Of a stretch of DNA of 64,000 bases, positions 11,701-24,689 are shown piece after piece (positions within the stretch are counted from its first letter, which is position 1; every line of letters starts with the position of its first letter). The position numbers were made by a program, and so were the translations under genes. The DNA is from Lichenostomus cassidix (taxonomy: Eukaryota > Chordata > Aves > Passeriformes > Meliphagidae): the NCBI GenBank assembly GCA_008360975.2, contig CM039182.1, forward strand, positions 88,381,405 through 88,445,404. The letters run 5' to 3'. The notes beneath the pieces are model-generated. The model searched no databases, was not told the origin of the DNA, and saw nothing but the letters and a program-made list of their open reading frames with translations.

Positions 11701-13351
11701 AAAGTGCACTCAGGTAGAACGCCTCTTGGGGAGCCCTCCCCGGCAGCCGCGCCGCTCCAGGGAAAGGGATCGCTCCGGCGGATGGGCTCATAAATGTTCA
11801 TTAAAGAGCCTTTCCACCGGTTTACTGGAAAAGCAGTTGTTTTGCAGGAACAATGGCAATTTATTTCTCAGTGGTATTATTGGGAGGCTGTTGCAGATAA
11901 CTGAACTACAGGAAGTTTTGCAGTTAAAATGGCAGAGGTAGCTCGCAAAATTCTCTCAGTCAATGCCTCTTTACTAGTACAGGAAGGAGAGAAAATCCAG
12001 AGGTGTTCAGTTTGGGATTCTTTGCTGCAGTTCTCTATGAGGCATGTTATGCATTGCTTCTCACATTTCTCACCTGGTCTCATCATTTCCTCTTCTCTGA
12101 ATAGGAGGGAGAAAAGGAAATGTATTTATTTTTCTGTTGCACCTATGGCTTCCCCATGGATGACAAGAAGATAACACAACTTTAGGAATGCTATGCACTG
12201 ACATAAAGCAGCTACAAAAGACACACTTAAAACATTGAATTAGGAAACATATTTTGTTGTTTCAACTATAATCAAAAATCACTTGCCTTGTTAGTGCAGT
12301 ACTTGTCTCCTTTCTTCTGTGGCTAATGTTGAAGACCCTTTCTGTTTCTATAGACAACATCATACGAATTAACTCAATATTTTCCCTAATTGTTTAATGT
12401 TTTAGAAATTGAGGTCTGTGCTTTCGTTTTAACATCACAGAGGCTGTAGTGGTGATTACGGTGAGAAAACTTTGTGCATGTAGTGGGAGAAAAACCTTTT
12501 AAATTAGGAACTGAAATAGAGAGATGACTTATTAATAGACTGCGTTACAAGTAACTTTAAACATTTTGTGGATTAAAAATTGTGTGGTTGGCTTAGTAAA
12601 CCAGTTAGATAAAGACTGAAGGTTTTCATAGGTAGTTTACCATCCATATTTTAGGAAAATAAGCAAAAAATCTGTACAACTGGTTTTCAAAATTAAATAC
12701 TGACTGTGAATGGGTTTCAGTCTTAAGATGATCATTGCAAGAAGCATGGTAAACCACCATGAGTGCTAATACAATTTTCAGTTCTCAAGGAATTAAAATA
12801 AAGCTTTATTTCGGTACAGCTGCACCATTTTCTGCTAGAGTGGGTGATGGTCAAAGGATAAGAATATTGAGAAGACTATCTCAGGAGATTAGATTTGCAA
12901 AACAGAATAAAGAATGTGACACAAAGAAGGTCAGCTAGTTTAGAAAGGAGGTTCTTTTAGCATCTTTCTTTACTAGTGCAGATTCTATAAATAGGAGCCT
13001 CTAAGACTTCATCTAAAAGTTTGATTTTTCATATAAGTGGGCGATTAGTAAAAAAGACAGTAATAATGCTTTATTTCTGCTTAAATTACTTATGGGGATT
13101 TCTATTTGTTTTTCAGTTTTGATATGGTTGTTCAAGAAGTGACTTGAAAGCAAATATATGTCTGGTTTAAAATGAGTGAAAATATCCATGTAATCCTTTT
13201 GGATGGTTTAGTTGAATTCTCTTCTAGACCAAAAAAACTCCTACCTGTCAACCAAACAGAAATAAAACATTTTACTGCCTGCATAATAAAGTGTTTTCAT
13301 GACCAGGTGGCATTATTACACCCAGAAAATGAAGAACCTAAGACCTAATGT
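8711..13351. other. Non-coding stretch 8.7-13.35 kb
   Basis: No gene is supported. The overlapping frames at 8845-9162 (-) and 8920-9117 (+) and those at 11137-11372 are mutual shadows without recognisable domains. Most of the stretch is AT-rich unique sequence with A-runs (for example 10681-10693). The notable part is the CpG-bearing block at 11580-11945, listed separately. Confidence 0.6.
11580..11945. promoter_or_regulatory. Candidate regulatory element with CpG cluster
   Basis: Between about 11637 and 11820 there are roughly a dozen CpGs, most of them in the GC-rich core at 11720-11785, in a window otherwise nearly CpG-free. The flanks hold motifs common in developmental elements, including an exact SOX-type AACAATGG at 11849-11856 and an ATTAAAG near 11800. 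It may be an enhancer, a small orphan CpG island or a distal promoter. The GC-rich core is only about 100 bp, below a usual CpG-island length. No TATA box or transcript structure is apparent, and the open frames across it (11726-11941 and others) look incidental. Confidence 0.4.
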
Positions 13352-13521
13352 TACTGTAGAGAAATTGTGGATGCCCCATCGCCGGAAATGTTCAGGGCCA
13401 GACTGGATGAGGCTTTGTGCAACCTGATGTAGTGGGAAATGTCTCTGCCTGTGGCAGTGGTATTGTAAGTAGATGATCTTTATGGTCTCTTCTAAACCAA
13501 ACCATTCTCTGATTCTACAAA
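13352..13521 (+). mobile_element. CR1 3'-terminal fragment
   Basis: About 170 bp match the last part of the avian CR1 3' UTR in order: a segment ending AAATTGTGGATGCCCCATC (near 13362-13380), then the stretch equivalent to 'ggccagactggatgaggctt' (13395-13414), then 'tagatgatctttatggtctc' (13471-13490), and a terminal CTCTGATTCTAC equivalent to the family's ATTCTATGATTCTA end. It is severely 5'-truncated and carries no coding sequence. The 77-codon frame on the opposite strand (13316-13549) is a shadow. Divergence is moderate, so the copy is fixed and dead. Confidence 0.93.
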
Positions 13522-13855
13522 TACTTAGATGGAACAAACCAGTGTGCATTTGGGTTCGTCATAATGGTGTTCCAGATTCCAAACCTCTGAAATGTGGTGA
13601 GAATGGTAGCCCCACAGTGTGGGAAGACATCTGGCTTGACTACTAATATTGAGGGAAAAACAAATCTCATCTTCTTACCCTTTCAGGAATACCAAAACCC
13701 CAACCATAGTCAGGTTGTTAAAGTTGCTGGACATCAAAACAAAAGAAAACATTTCCCAGAGATCGCATTACTTTACTGTAAGCATATTTCTAAGGAACTT
13801 TGGTATAATTATTAGAATCAGTGTAAAAAGTATTAATTGACATCTAATATATATT

Positions 13856-13880
13856 GATATGATATGATATGATATGATAT
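13856..13880. repeat. (GATAT)5 microsatellite
   Basis: Five perfect GATAT units run in tandem and continue into a short TATATA stretch. It is a plausible length-variable marker. Confidence 0.93.
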
Positions 13881-14686
13881 ATATAATTACTTTATTTCAG
13901 CTTTATGCAAGCTTGAAAGACAGAGTATGCTGCTCTGAAAGGAAAGTCTGAACATTTTCTGTTATGCCATCACTAGCACTTTTATTCCTCCAGGAGCCAG
14001 AAAAAGGTCAAGTAAACCTGCAAAATATTTTTCTTTTCTTGAGGAGGGTTGCTCAGAATTTTTACCAGGGCCTCACCTTAACTTTCTTCAAAAACACATC
14101 ATCTGATGGTACTACTGAATTTCAAACAGTTCTTTCCCATCTACCCTGAACTTCCCTGGCTAACAAATGCCAGCTGCAGTTGGCATTGTTGGTGTGCAAG
14201 TGATTCTGGCACCCTCATGGGCAGAGGTGAAGGGGTTTCAGAGTGCAGGTCTAGTCAGCAGGTCTGTAACACATCAACAATCCTGATGCTTTTAGCTGTT
14301 TTCCAGCCCCCTTGGTTGGGGAAAACAGTCCAGCACTCATGATGGTTTGAGCCCAGCCATGTGCTGCAGCTGACAACAGAGGGGAGTCCCACTGAGGTTG
14401 GCAGCAGCAGGGGTAAGACCAAATTTTGAGATCTTTTGCAATACATCAGAAACATCTGGACTACTCTGAGGTCTGGCAAAATTCACAAAATAGTTATCTA
14501 ATATTTTGCTTCTAGCATTTGTCACTGTTTTATTTTTATCCCCAATTTTCAAGTGGACTGTGATTTTAATTAGCTTGTGCTACAGCAGTATGTTACTGAC
14601 ACACTTGGAGAACTTGGAGTTTTTAAAGGGGAGCCTTCTCATCATGTGGGGTTTTCAATGCTTGCTTGTCTCTACTAATTAGAAGT

Positions 14687-14707
14687 GCTTATAAATTAAT
14701 TATAAGC
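14687..14707. repeat. AT-rich inverted repeat
   Basis: Arms GCTTATAA and TTATAAGC pair perfectly across a five-base ATTAA spacer. It lies in unique AT-rich DNA, and there is no sign that it serves as a terminator. Confidence 0.55.
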
Positions 14708-17700
14708 CTGCTTTACAAACCAGTAAAAAACTGTGTGCTATGCTGGATATGATTAAGATATAAGAGCAAAGAATTCAAGAAAAAACACAGTGTTTTTATT
14801 GACTGACCCATCTTTTAGCCTTTTTCTTGTGAAATTCATTTTTCTTTATAAGCAGACCTCCTGCTCTCTGTTGAAAAAAGATGTAAGCTTTATTTGCAAT
14901 TGGGGTTATGGTTATGAAAGCCTAAAAAAGAGAAAAAAAGGGAATATATACATCATAATATGCAAATACAAACATCTTACACTTCTGACACAGAGAAGAA
15001 GCAAATAAAATCACAGTCAACATATAACCTCAGGAAGAAGTGTAACTCTCCCTGGAAAACATTCCTGTATAACTCTACTGGGACAGAAGGAGTTATAACC
15101 TGTTGTATAGGATTTTACACTTTTCCATCTCTGCCTCAGTGTGTCTCTTTACCAATCTGTCATAGATTTGGAATTGCAACACCGACCTTTTTTGCATCCA
15201 TTTATCAATTAATGTTCATTTATGTACTTGAAGAGTGGAGTACTTAACATGTACTTGAAATTCTTCCTTCTATTAATATGTGCTTGAAAGTCCTACTTTG
15301 TTTGTAAATAAAAACATAGGAAAGGCATGACAAAAGAAAAAAATTAGAACATTCAATGCAAAAAAAAAAAATATCAGGAAGCCTATAATGTGTGTAACCT
15401 TGCTGCTTTATTGAGATTTTCTCTCATAAAACTGGGAGGGTGGGACCAGAAAATACAAATGAAAAGTAGCTTTTTATGGTAAGATGAATGGTCAATATTT
15501 GGCCATCTATTTCTGTTTGTTTGGTTTGGTTTTTTTTACTGCTGTTCAGGAATTTTTAGAAAAAGCTAAAAATCTAAGGAAAGGGGAAATTCCATTGGTT
15601 TCTGCTTCCTCATGGAACTTACCTTATTGTTTATGAGACTGATTGCTCAAAATGTTTTTAAACCATCACCTCCATCACTGAACTGGCCTGAAAAAATGTT
15701 AAGACTCTTCTGCACACCTTTCCTTTTCCTGTAATGTTTTTGGTGACTTCTCCATCTGATTCTTATCTTGTCACCTAATCTAGAGACCTGCTGTGTCAAA
15801 GGACAGCTGCTCTCTGACATTGCCTGAACCTGTTCTGCCTGAACCTGAATACACAATAACCCAGCCCAGTGTAGTGAGCCAGGGTACAGCAAATCAGGTC
15901 TATCGCTGACCTGCTTGGTGAAAGGCATCCGTCTGACTGCTCAGCTTCCCTGTACTTGGAGAATGTCAACAAAACCACATATTCCTGATCTCTACTCTCC
16001 TTTTTCTCTTTTGGGACTTTGTGTATTTTGTCACATTTAGAACTGAATGACAGAAATAACCTTTTCCTCCCACTAAGAAGGATAGCTTGACACAGAAAAT
16101 TGACCTAGAGTCTTCTGTCTGAAGAAGGGACTTTTGATGAAAAAGGGAAAGTTTGAAAATGCTTTGAGCCTTTTATTAATTATTTTTGTGTGTATATGTT
16201 ACCTATTCTCTGCATTTCCAAACTTTGTCATGAATTTTGAAATGTTTGATATGTAGCTGATAAGTTTTCTGAACTTAAACCTGAAATGTGTTTGCCATAC
16301 ACAGATCACACCACACACCACTGACTGTCTGTTCCTATCACTCATTGAGATGAAACAAAACCTCAAATATGCTTAGCTCTTGCTCATTGAGAAGATGTGA
16401 GGCACAGTCACAATGCATTGCGCGCTTCTGCCACAACCATTACTCGTCCACAGATACTGCTTCATATTCAATATTTTCATTTTGTCTGTAAGTTGTAGAT
16501 CTGCTTCCAGTTCTTCTTCAAAGACCTAGAGATTAGTTTCTGGTTTTGTTTAAAGAGTTTCCTTCTCTCAGATGCTGCAATAGTGTTATTTTCATTTATG
16601 TTCAGGCACTGGAGTGGTGTTTTGTCCTAATTCCCTCATGGCTGTTTTAAGTTGTTTCTGCATATTCCCTGCTTCCTCATTGTTTTTACTACCTTTCATT
16701 TTAGGAATGAACTTGAGTCTACTTAATCTGCCTCTTAGGAAAAGAAACTTCTTTGAATTTTCTTCTTGCATAAATATTGTTAATATTTTCAGAGGGGATT
16801 AGAAAAGAAAGTGGTGACTTGTACTCTTGTGACTTTACAGACCTTTTCTGTATCAGCTTATAGTAATTATTATTTTTCCGTAGGTTTCTATATTAACTAG
16901 GTACTGTTTGAAGTCTAATATGGACTGTGTGAATTTAATATAGACTACATTTTAACTAAGAATCATTCTTCTGCTATGTTAGTTGTTACTACAATGATGC
17001 TTTCAACACATTCTTCCAACACTGACTGTTTTCTTCAGGAATGTCATAAAAAGGTGTTATATTAAGTCAAGAGAATTGACTTTTTTTTTTTTTGTTTTCT
17101 GTAGTCTTTCAGGAAAATTTTTACTTGGAATTTTTTTCCTGCTCTTACTGTCATCTGAGGCAGAATACAGAGTTCATTTACTTTGTCCAAGTGCTTAATT
17201 TTTAATTTCTTCTGTTTCTGAGTGATTCATAATGCATACATACAGGGATACTGTACTTTATTATATATGCCCAACAGAAAAATGCATTATCTGCTATCTA
17301 TTAGGCTGACATAATAACTATTGACAAATATTCCTACTTTCTCTCGTTGGGATCCTTCTTTTAAAAGAATTGTTCTCACATAACTTCAGCAGAATCATAA
17401 CTGCAAGGGCCACAAGAAAAAATTTTAAATCCCAAGTATATTGTAGCTTCAGAGTTTCACTTACAGACATGATAAGGATGGGAAGATGTGATAATTTTGA
17501 GTGTTTAGCTTTTGCAATATTAAAAGCAGCAAGTATCTGTACTACTTGTACTTAATGTTCCTGTACATATCTACAAATATATATTCACTCTCACTATGAT
17601 TCTATTTGGGCATCAGACACTTTTAGCCATGAATTTTAAGCATAACATTCTTTCTGCACTTCTTTCTAATTATGAGGTTCAACAAAAAAGAATTATTCTT

Positions 17701-18010
17701 GTAATTCTACTCATGATTTATAATTTCAGAAAACCCTAGGTGCAAACCTACATTCCAAATATCCTCATTTAAAAATGGACTGCTGTAATTATATGATCAT
17801 TTCATTCCAAATCTGCAGGGGACATAACTCAATAAAAAACATGAAAAAATTAATGAGAAGCTTAATTATAATAATATCATTAAATCCTAATATGAGAAAA
17901 AGTCTAACTTTATTTTAGTCTGGACTACTAATATAAATTTTGTTACAGCATGGTAATGTTATTTTCTCAATTTTTAGAGAAACTAATAATGTAATGGCAA
18001 AGGCTGCATA

Positions 18011-18051
18011 ATTTTCCTTTTCCTTTCCTTTTCCCTTTCTTTTTCCTTTCT
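18011..18051. repeat. Pyrimidine-rich low-complexity tract
   Basis: Imperfect TTTTCC/TTTCC units form a polypyrimidine strand. The Lys/Gly-rich minus-strand frame at 17915-18112 includes its complement and is not a gene. Confidence 0.8.
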
Positions 18052-21000
18052 TGTATATGTGAGTAAAAAGCAAAAAAATCCCCTTCTTTTCATTGTAAAT
18101 GTACGGGCACAAGATCTAATACTGTTTCATTCACATCAGCCATACATTTTTCCATCAATTTTTAGCACTTCACCAGAAAATTTTAGCAACCATTGTTTGA
18201 TTTTTCACAAAAATATGCTTGTTCTTTTGCAATTCGGGGTCTAAATACCTTCATTCTTAGTTGCTTAAGACAGGATCTTTGAGGTGCATTACCTTCTACT
18301 TTAAAGAGCAAAACACAAATTATAACAGCCAAACTTCAGTTACCATTGCTACAGAATAGTGGTTGCATTCATGGTTTATTAATATTTAGCAGATATCAGA
18401 ATTTCCCTATTTTTTTCCCATTTACAATCCAGATACTTTACAGAAGTTATTTATAAAGAGCACAACATTCCTGAACACACAGCCCTGCTGGTGACAAATG
18501 TTTAAATGTGGAGTGCATTAGTGTGGCATCAGACATTGTCAATAATGCATGCTCACCACCATTTAATTATTTTGAAAACATCTGTTGAACTAAAATATGT
18601 TCCAGAGGGGAATAAGGAAGTCAAGTGCATTAGTGACTGTGTTAACCACATTTCACTCTGTAACGTAGAAAACCCTAAAGGGAAGACCAGGATTCAAGGA
18701 CACCAGGAGAATGTTAAAATTCATCTTCACTTTCAGTCTTTGTAGCTAAAGAAGTGGCTTAGATACACATTTTGCTTAGGGTTGGTATCCCAAGATTTTT
18801 AAAATAGGACTAAATTATTGTATCAGAATATGTGCTGGAAACCCTTTCTTTTTTTTTTTCCATAGCACACCTGAATGTATGCCATTTATCTACTGAAAGA
18901 TCCTAAATAATTAGTGATATACTGTGATACCATTTTACAAATGAAGATTACTTTACTCTCAGCTATGAGTAAGGCAGAGCTGGTAAGCTTCCTCTTCTTA
19001 GTACTTTTTCCTTCCTCGCATGTAGTATTTGGTTTCGTCTAAAAATAAACTGCTTATTTTCTTCTCAGCAGTTTTTCCTAGCTTACTCCAGCTGCTAGAA
19101 ACAATTAAAAACCCCAAAAACAAAAAAAAACAAAAAAACAACCCCAACAAATCCTCCCAGTGCTGGCGTCAGAGCCCGATGGAAATAAGTTTATGTATGA
19201 CTGTTTAAATTCTATACAACTACTAACATTTAATCGTTTCAACATCTTTCATAGATTGCTTAAGGAGGAAATGCAGGGTACTTATTGAGATGCTATCTGA
19301 CACATTCCACTGGAATAATTCTCTCACGGTACTCTTTTTGAGAACAGCATTGACCATCATTGTCAAGTTGACTTAGCAGGTCATAGTTAATAGTGCAAAG
19401 AGCTGATAGACTTGTAGTCAGGGTGTACAAATGCGGATATGCCACAGGCAGTATGATGCAAAAGTCTTAAATTATGTGGTCATGAATTCAGAAACGGACA
19501 GTGTGTTTCTCTCAATGCTGCACAGAGAGGAAGAGGGCCATGTAATTAATACAACAGCCGAGTATATTACACCCAGCAATTAAACTTCCCTGGAAGCCCT
19601 CAAGCCTAGTCAATGGAGATAGCCTGAAGCCTCCGAGGAACAATGCAGAAGGTTCAAGCAAGGTGCTCTCTGGGGGGCTGACAGCAGCACCCAGCAGGGA
19701 ACAGTCAATGCTTATCTGAAAGGATCTGCATGTGGCTGAAAAGGCTACCAAAGCTGCACTAAAACAGCAATAAAAGACAGCTTTGTGAAGAACAGGTGAT
19801 GCTTTGGTCATGGAGAGAAACTTCCAGTGTTGGAGGAAGTATGAAGCTTCAGAGATGGAAAACTCACATTGAAGTGAACAAAGAGGACAGAAGCACAATG
19901 CACCAGAAACTGCAGCCTGATGTATTCTTGAGGTGGCAAAATGAAGGAGGGTCCTGTCTGCAGTAATGAGCACAGTCCAGGGTCCTCATCCCCCCTGGCT
20001 CAGGGAGAAGGGACTAGACTCATTCTTCCAGCAGTGTTTGAGCCCACTCTTATAAGATGTGATTAATTTTCAGAAGGGTAAGCATGTCTACCTATTGACT
20101 GTAGGGGAAGCATGGTTGATGAGATTCCTAACAGAGATCTTGACATTAAACATTCAAAAAGTTTGGTGAGATGAATCCGGGCAGAGAGTATATGGGGTTA
20201 ATTGTCCTAAATCTTTAGCTCAGCAGGCAGCCAGCACTAGTGTTAATAGCAGGGAGCTCTCTGAGAGCCATTGGAGGAATTCGGGGGATCTCCACTGCTT
20301 TGTGGTCCCTTTCATCAGCCCCTTTAGTATGACAAATAGCTTGAGGCTGCCTACCAGTCAGTTATTTTTAAAGGTATGTGAAAGTGGATAGAAACATCTG
20401 TTTAAAGCCACCATTTTGAACGGTGTGAAAAACACACCAAACTAAATTAAGCAGAGTATGCATAGCTTCATTTTCACCAAAACAGTTTTCCGTGTCTTGA
20501 TTTTTCACTTGAAAGGTTCGTTTATCCATATAAAATGGATCTTCAACTGAGAACAGAACACTGAACAAACCCTCAAATTTTTCTTTGTACATAAGTCTGG
20601 ACTGCACAGCTTATAATCACACTTCTCTCCAAGTTACAAATGAAAAATATCACTTAGCTCATTTACCATATTTTTGAAAACATGAGAAGAAGCTTGTGGC
20701 TACAATTTTTACATTGTCCCTAGTCTCCTCTGCAGATAGTTGAGGAAAGGATGGATATTTCACCAAAACGTCCTGATCATCACAAGTAAGTCAATACTAG
20801 AGAGAATGTTTATACCAAAGAAAAAACTCCATGGAATGATAGTGGCAGAGACTCCAGTATGAAATGGGCACAAGTTCAGTTCAGTGAACAAAGTGCTAGT
20901 TTGTGCTGGAAGAATGTTTCTAGGGAAAAGCTTTTGGAATATGCAATCACAAAGCAGGTAAAGAAATTACAGTTTTATTTACATGGTTGTGGAGATGATA

Positions 21001-21144
21001 AAGGAGTGTTAGCAATACCGCAATTTGTGAGTTTCTGGACTTGGTACTTTACCTCTATATTGTCTTTTTTCAAATCTTAGCACATTGTATTTGGAAATCA
21101 AATCCATTATTCTTTATGTTGTACAGACTCTGAACATTGTAGTC

Positions 21145-21170
21145 ATATATATATATATATATATATATAT
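21145..21170. repeat. (AT)13 microsatellite
   Basis: Thirteen perfect AT units in otherwise unique sequence. Confidence 0.93.
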
Positions 21171-21479
21171 GATGCAGATGCTTCTTTTCAGCTGTTTGTT
21201 GGATCTTCTTTATGTTATTTTAGCTTCTGAAGTTTTTTGACATTCTTTGAAATATGACAGTTTAGGAATAGTAACAATAGACAACTGGCTGCATATAGTG
21301 TTTTTCTTTCTACTACTTCATATTGAAAATAAACTGTTGTTTACTTCCAACTTCAAATTCTTTAAAATGGAACAGTCAGAGAATACACAGAAGTTTCTGG
21401 CAATAAATTCTTCCCATACACAGTCAGTAAAAGAAAAAAACCGTCTGCATATTTAACATAATTTAACAACTCTACAGCC

Positions 21480-21735
21480 TGAGCAATTATCCTAATAGCA
21501 GGGAACCAGGGCCTACTGGTAAGTTTTATCCTCCCTTTGTCAGACTTGTTTCTTTGATATTAGTATCTAGATGCACACCACAGGATGAAACTAGGCATTA
21601 TTAAAGGAGGGTCAGCATTCTGTTAATCTAATTTAAAAGCATTAAGGGGAGTAGAGGAGCATTAATTGATTTGTTGGGAGGATTCTGACTCCAGCCAACC
21701 TGATCTTGCTGTTTACATTCTCTCTTCATTTAGAT
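21480..21735. promoter_or_regulatory. Candidate conserved non-coding element
   Basis: The block lacks simple repeats and carries several homeodomain-type motifs: CAATTATCC near 21484, TTAATCTAATTTA near 21624, and ATTAATTGATTTG at about 21661-21673. It also has GGCATTATTAAAGG near 21595. The density and the abrupt return to AT-rich low-complexity DNA on both sides suggest an enhancer-like element. This is inference from motifs. Confidence 0.28.
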
Positions 21736-22830
21736 AATATTGGAAAAAATGTACTTGACCAGTATTACAATATATATTATATTTTGTCTTTAAAAATATT
21801 CCATAGCATATGTTGATACATATTAAGTGAAGTAATTTAAAACATTATAACTTTCAGTAACCAGCAAAGACTCAGTTTTAACATAATGGTAATAACTCTA
21901 GAAAAAACAGTCTTTAGCACTAAGAAATTAAACTCTTTCAGTAGAATGGAGCAGGCTGCTTGCAGAAAGGACAGTTACGTTCTATATAAAAGTACTGTGA
22001 TCAGCATAATATTGAAACAAGTGAGAAAAATATTCTTAGAGTTGCCTGGGTATTTCTGGATAATGATTAAAATAATCACAAACTTTAAACTGTTGAAAAC
22101 TTCTTCATTTACCAGTGACATTTTTTGAGTTTTGATTCTAAAGCATGTTTGGAGGACATGGTCTTTTTTCCATAATTTGTTTTCCTCCATGACTCCTATC
22201 TCCTCTCACTCTTTTCTTCTACATGCAATTAAAAAAGCTGAAAGAAAAATGGGAAATTTAGTAACAACCTGGATAGGAAAAATAGTACAGAATTAGTTCT
22301 CTGTGCATAAAAAGCATGGACACTTGTTTTTTATGGATTCATACTAAAGATTGATGAAGTTGGCATTTAAGAAGGTGCAGTCTCTGTTTGAAAATGTGAT
22401 TGAAGTTTTCCCACAGTGGGAGTTTTTACTGGATTCTCTTCTGTGTGGATTCTCTCCACGTGAGCCTTTTCTTCAGTGGGGACAATAATAAATGTCTAAC
22501 AATGTCTATTTTGACAAGGCTTGTAGGAGTTACTCTCTCCAACAAATTTACTCCTCTGTCATATTTGGATAACTGTGGTCAATGAATGAAAACTTGCTGG
22601 AGGGAATGAAATCATGCACATTCTTGTGTGATAGTAAGAGTTTGTTGGGAGAGAATGAAATACTAAAATATTTACTTTTAAAATATTTATTTTTAAAAAT
22701 TAAATTAATCAAATGAGTGAATTCTCATTTCTTACACAATGCAGTTTGTATAAGGGTGGCAATTTGAGCCACTAGGGAATATGCCTTAGATTTAGCTTTG
22801 CATTATATATCAATTAAGAATATTTCTCAC

Positions 22831-22896
22831 AGAATCCTAAAGGATTCTGACAGAAATCCTTAAGGAGGAAAATAATCCTGAAAGACCTAGAATCCT
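22831..22896. promoter_or_regulatory. Palindrome with AATCCT cluster
   Basis: AGAATCCT and AGGATTCT form a perfect inverted pair around two A residues at 22831-22848. Further AATCCT copies follow at 22855-22860, 22874-22879 and 22891-22896; the third is within TAATCC, the OTX/CRX/GSC-type core. Four same-strand copies in about 65 bp could be a paired-type homeodomain cluster or a degenerate short tandem array. Confidence 0.25.
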
Positions 22897-24689
22897 TCCA
22901 GGGAAGGCTCCAGCTCTATTAAGATGAGGGACAGTTGTCTGTGCTAAAGTTAAGGGAAAACTTGTGCTCCTATGCACAATATAAAGCCCCCTCATTTATA
23001 CTTTGCTTTGGGTCATCAAATCTCCATGGTACCTAAAATTCTATACAGGTATGACTGTAGTGGAGGAGCCCACACCCACAAGGACTGAGAAAGTAAATAC
23101 TTCCCAGTGTCACTTTAGGGGCATGACATACAGGCAAGAGTTTTCCTGACGATTGAGGCTGGTTTAGTGGAGTTTTATATTTACCATATCTGTAGCCAGA
23201 GCAATGCAGGACACAGAAAATGAGGCACTTGTGAGATATGGTAACAGTCACAGTAAGTCACTCTGTCCTGGTTATAGCAAAAGCACCCATCTTTTACAAA
23301 GCTTTCCAGCAGTCAGAGAGCTTGAGAACTCAAATATCACTCATGGACTGCAGGCAGTGCCCTTCTCAGGGAGTTCTGAGGAGCTGCTGCTGCTCTTCAG
23401 GTGACTCGAGGCAGCATGGAGAGAGGGTAAGCAAATATTTTTCTGGAAATCACAAACAGTATAGGGAAAAGGTCAGATCCCACAATTTTTCTGTCCCAGC
23501 AGCATCCAGGCTGCTGCTTTTTTTCCCTGTACACTGTGCACTGTGCCACACACCCTGGCACAATGGTCCATCCTTTTTGAGAGCAAGGAGAGAGTATCTA
23601 CTGAAAGCACTGTGAGTCTCTGGGATCAGCAGATCCCCTTGTCTCGTGGCTGCTCTGTGTCTCAACTCCTTGAAGTCACCTCCCACTGCATGATAGAGAG
23701 AATGCCCAACTAGAAATATGCCCCTTCATGAGAGACATACATCTGTCCCTCTTATCGTGGGGTAGGAAGAAGCTGCTTTATTTCTTTCTCAGCCCTGCCT
23801 TGCGGAGTCACTTTGTCTGGAATTCTGATTGCTTCAATTGGTCTCAATAATAGCTATAATTAAATATTGAAAATCTATGCTGGAAAGAAGACATTTTGGG
23901 AATAAATGTGATGATCTACTCTGGAAGATATCTCTTGAGGAAGTGAAGTTATTCACCTGCAATTCATACTCTACAGAGATCAAATTTAATTTAATTAACA
24001 GTTTCTCAATTCTTCTCATGTAAAATAGTTCTGGAAATATCTGCCTTTTTTATCATCTGGTGTCTGAGTGATTTGGGAAAAAAATATAACTTAATGAATG
24101 CTAAAGCACAGGATCTGCAAACACCTGTTTCAAGTATTTCATCTTTTCAACTTTAACCAGGTCAGTTTTTATTTAAATTCTGTATTTTTTTATATGTCTG
24201 CCTTAATATACAGCAACATTTGCTTTTCATGTTTATGTAATGAGACTATCACTACCAAATAAACTGGTTAAAAAAACCAGACTTTTTGATTTTGCAACCT
24301 TGAAATTGTTTTCATTTCTGTTTTCTTAAATTGTTTGCACACTTAAAAGAGGGCAAAACTCACAGCTGACAAGCTGCTTTCCTGCAGGAAGAGACAGAGG
24401 ACAGAGATTGTCATGCTAAAGTCATTTCAAAGTATCTGAAGGTTCAGGCTCAGACACTTAACTTGGAATGGGCGTACCCCAGTTAAGTACTGCAGCTGAA
24501 GTCCTCACAGCTTTTGTACAGGCCTGTTATTACATTATTCTAAATGAAATCTGGGAAAGACAGAAGAGATCACTTAACAAAGCAAAATCCCTCTCCCCCC
24601 CAAAAAAGCGGTGTATTTTGAAGATCCCTCAACACTTTTTTTCTCTAGAAGCCATACTTCTTCAATAATTCAGGAGAAGCAAGAACCAG

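Larger units (their letters stand above)
13522..19500. other. Non-coding stretch 13.5-19.5 kb
   Basis: No gene is supported and no dispersed repeat is recognised. The stretch contains the (GATAT)n microsatellite at 13856-13880, an 8-bp-arm inverted repeat at 14687-14707, a pyrimidine-rich (CCTTTT)-like tract at 18011-18051, and poly-T or poly-A runs near 15359, 17080 and 18848. All open frames are under 100 codons and start and stop as expected by chance in AT-rich DNA. Confidence 0.6.

Noticed and set aside
13856..13880. A CRISPR-like or satellite array
   Set aside because: It is a plain pentanucleotide microsatellite without spacers.
23238..23686. Overlapping 125- and 78-codon frames on opposite strands
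   Set aside because: They shadow each other, have no recognised domain, and no convincing splice or start context was found.
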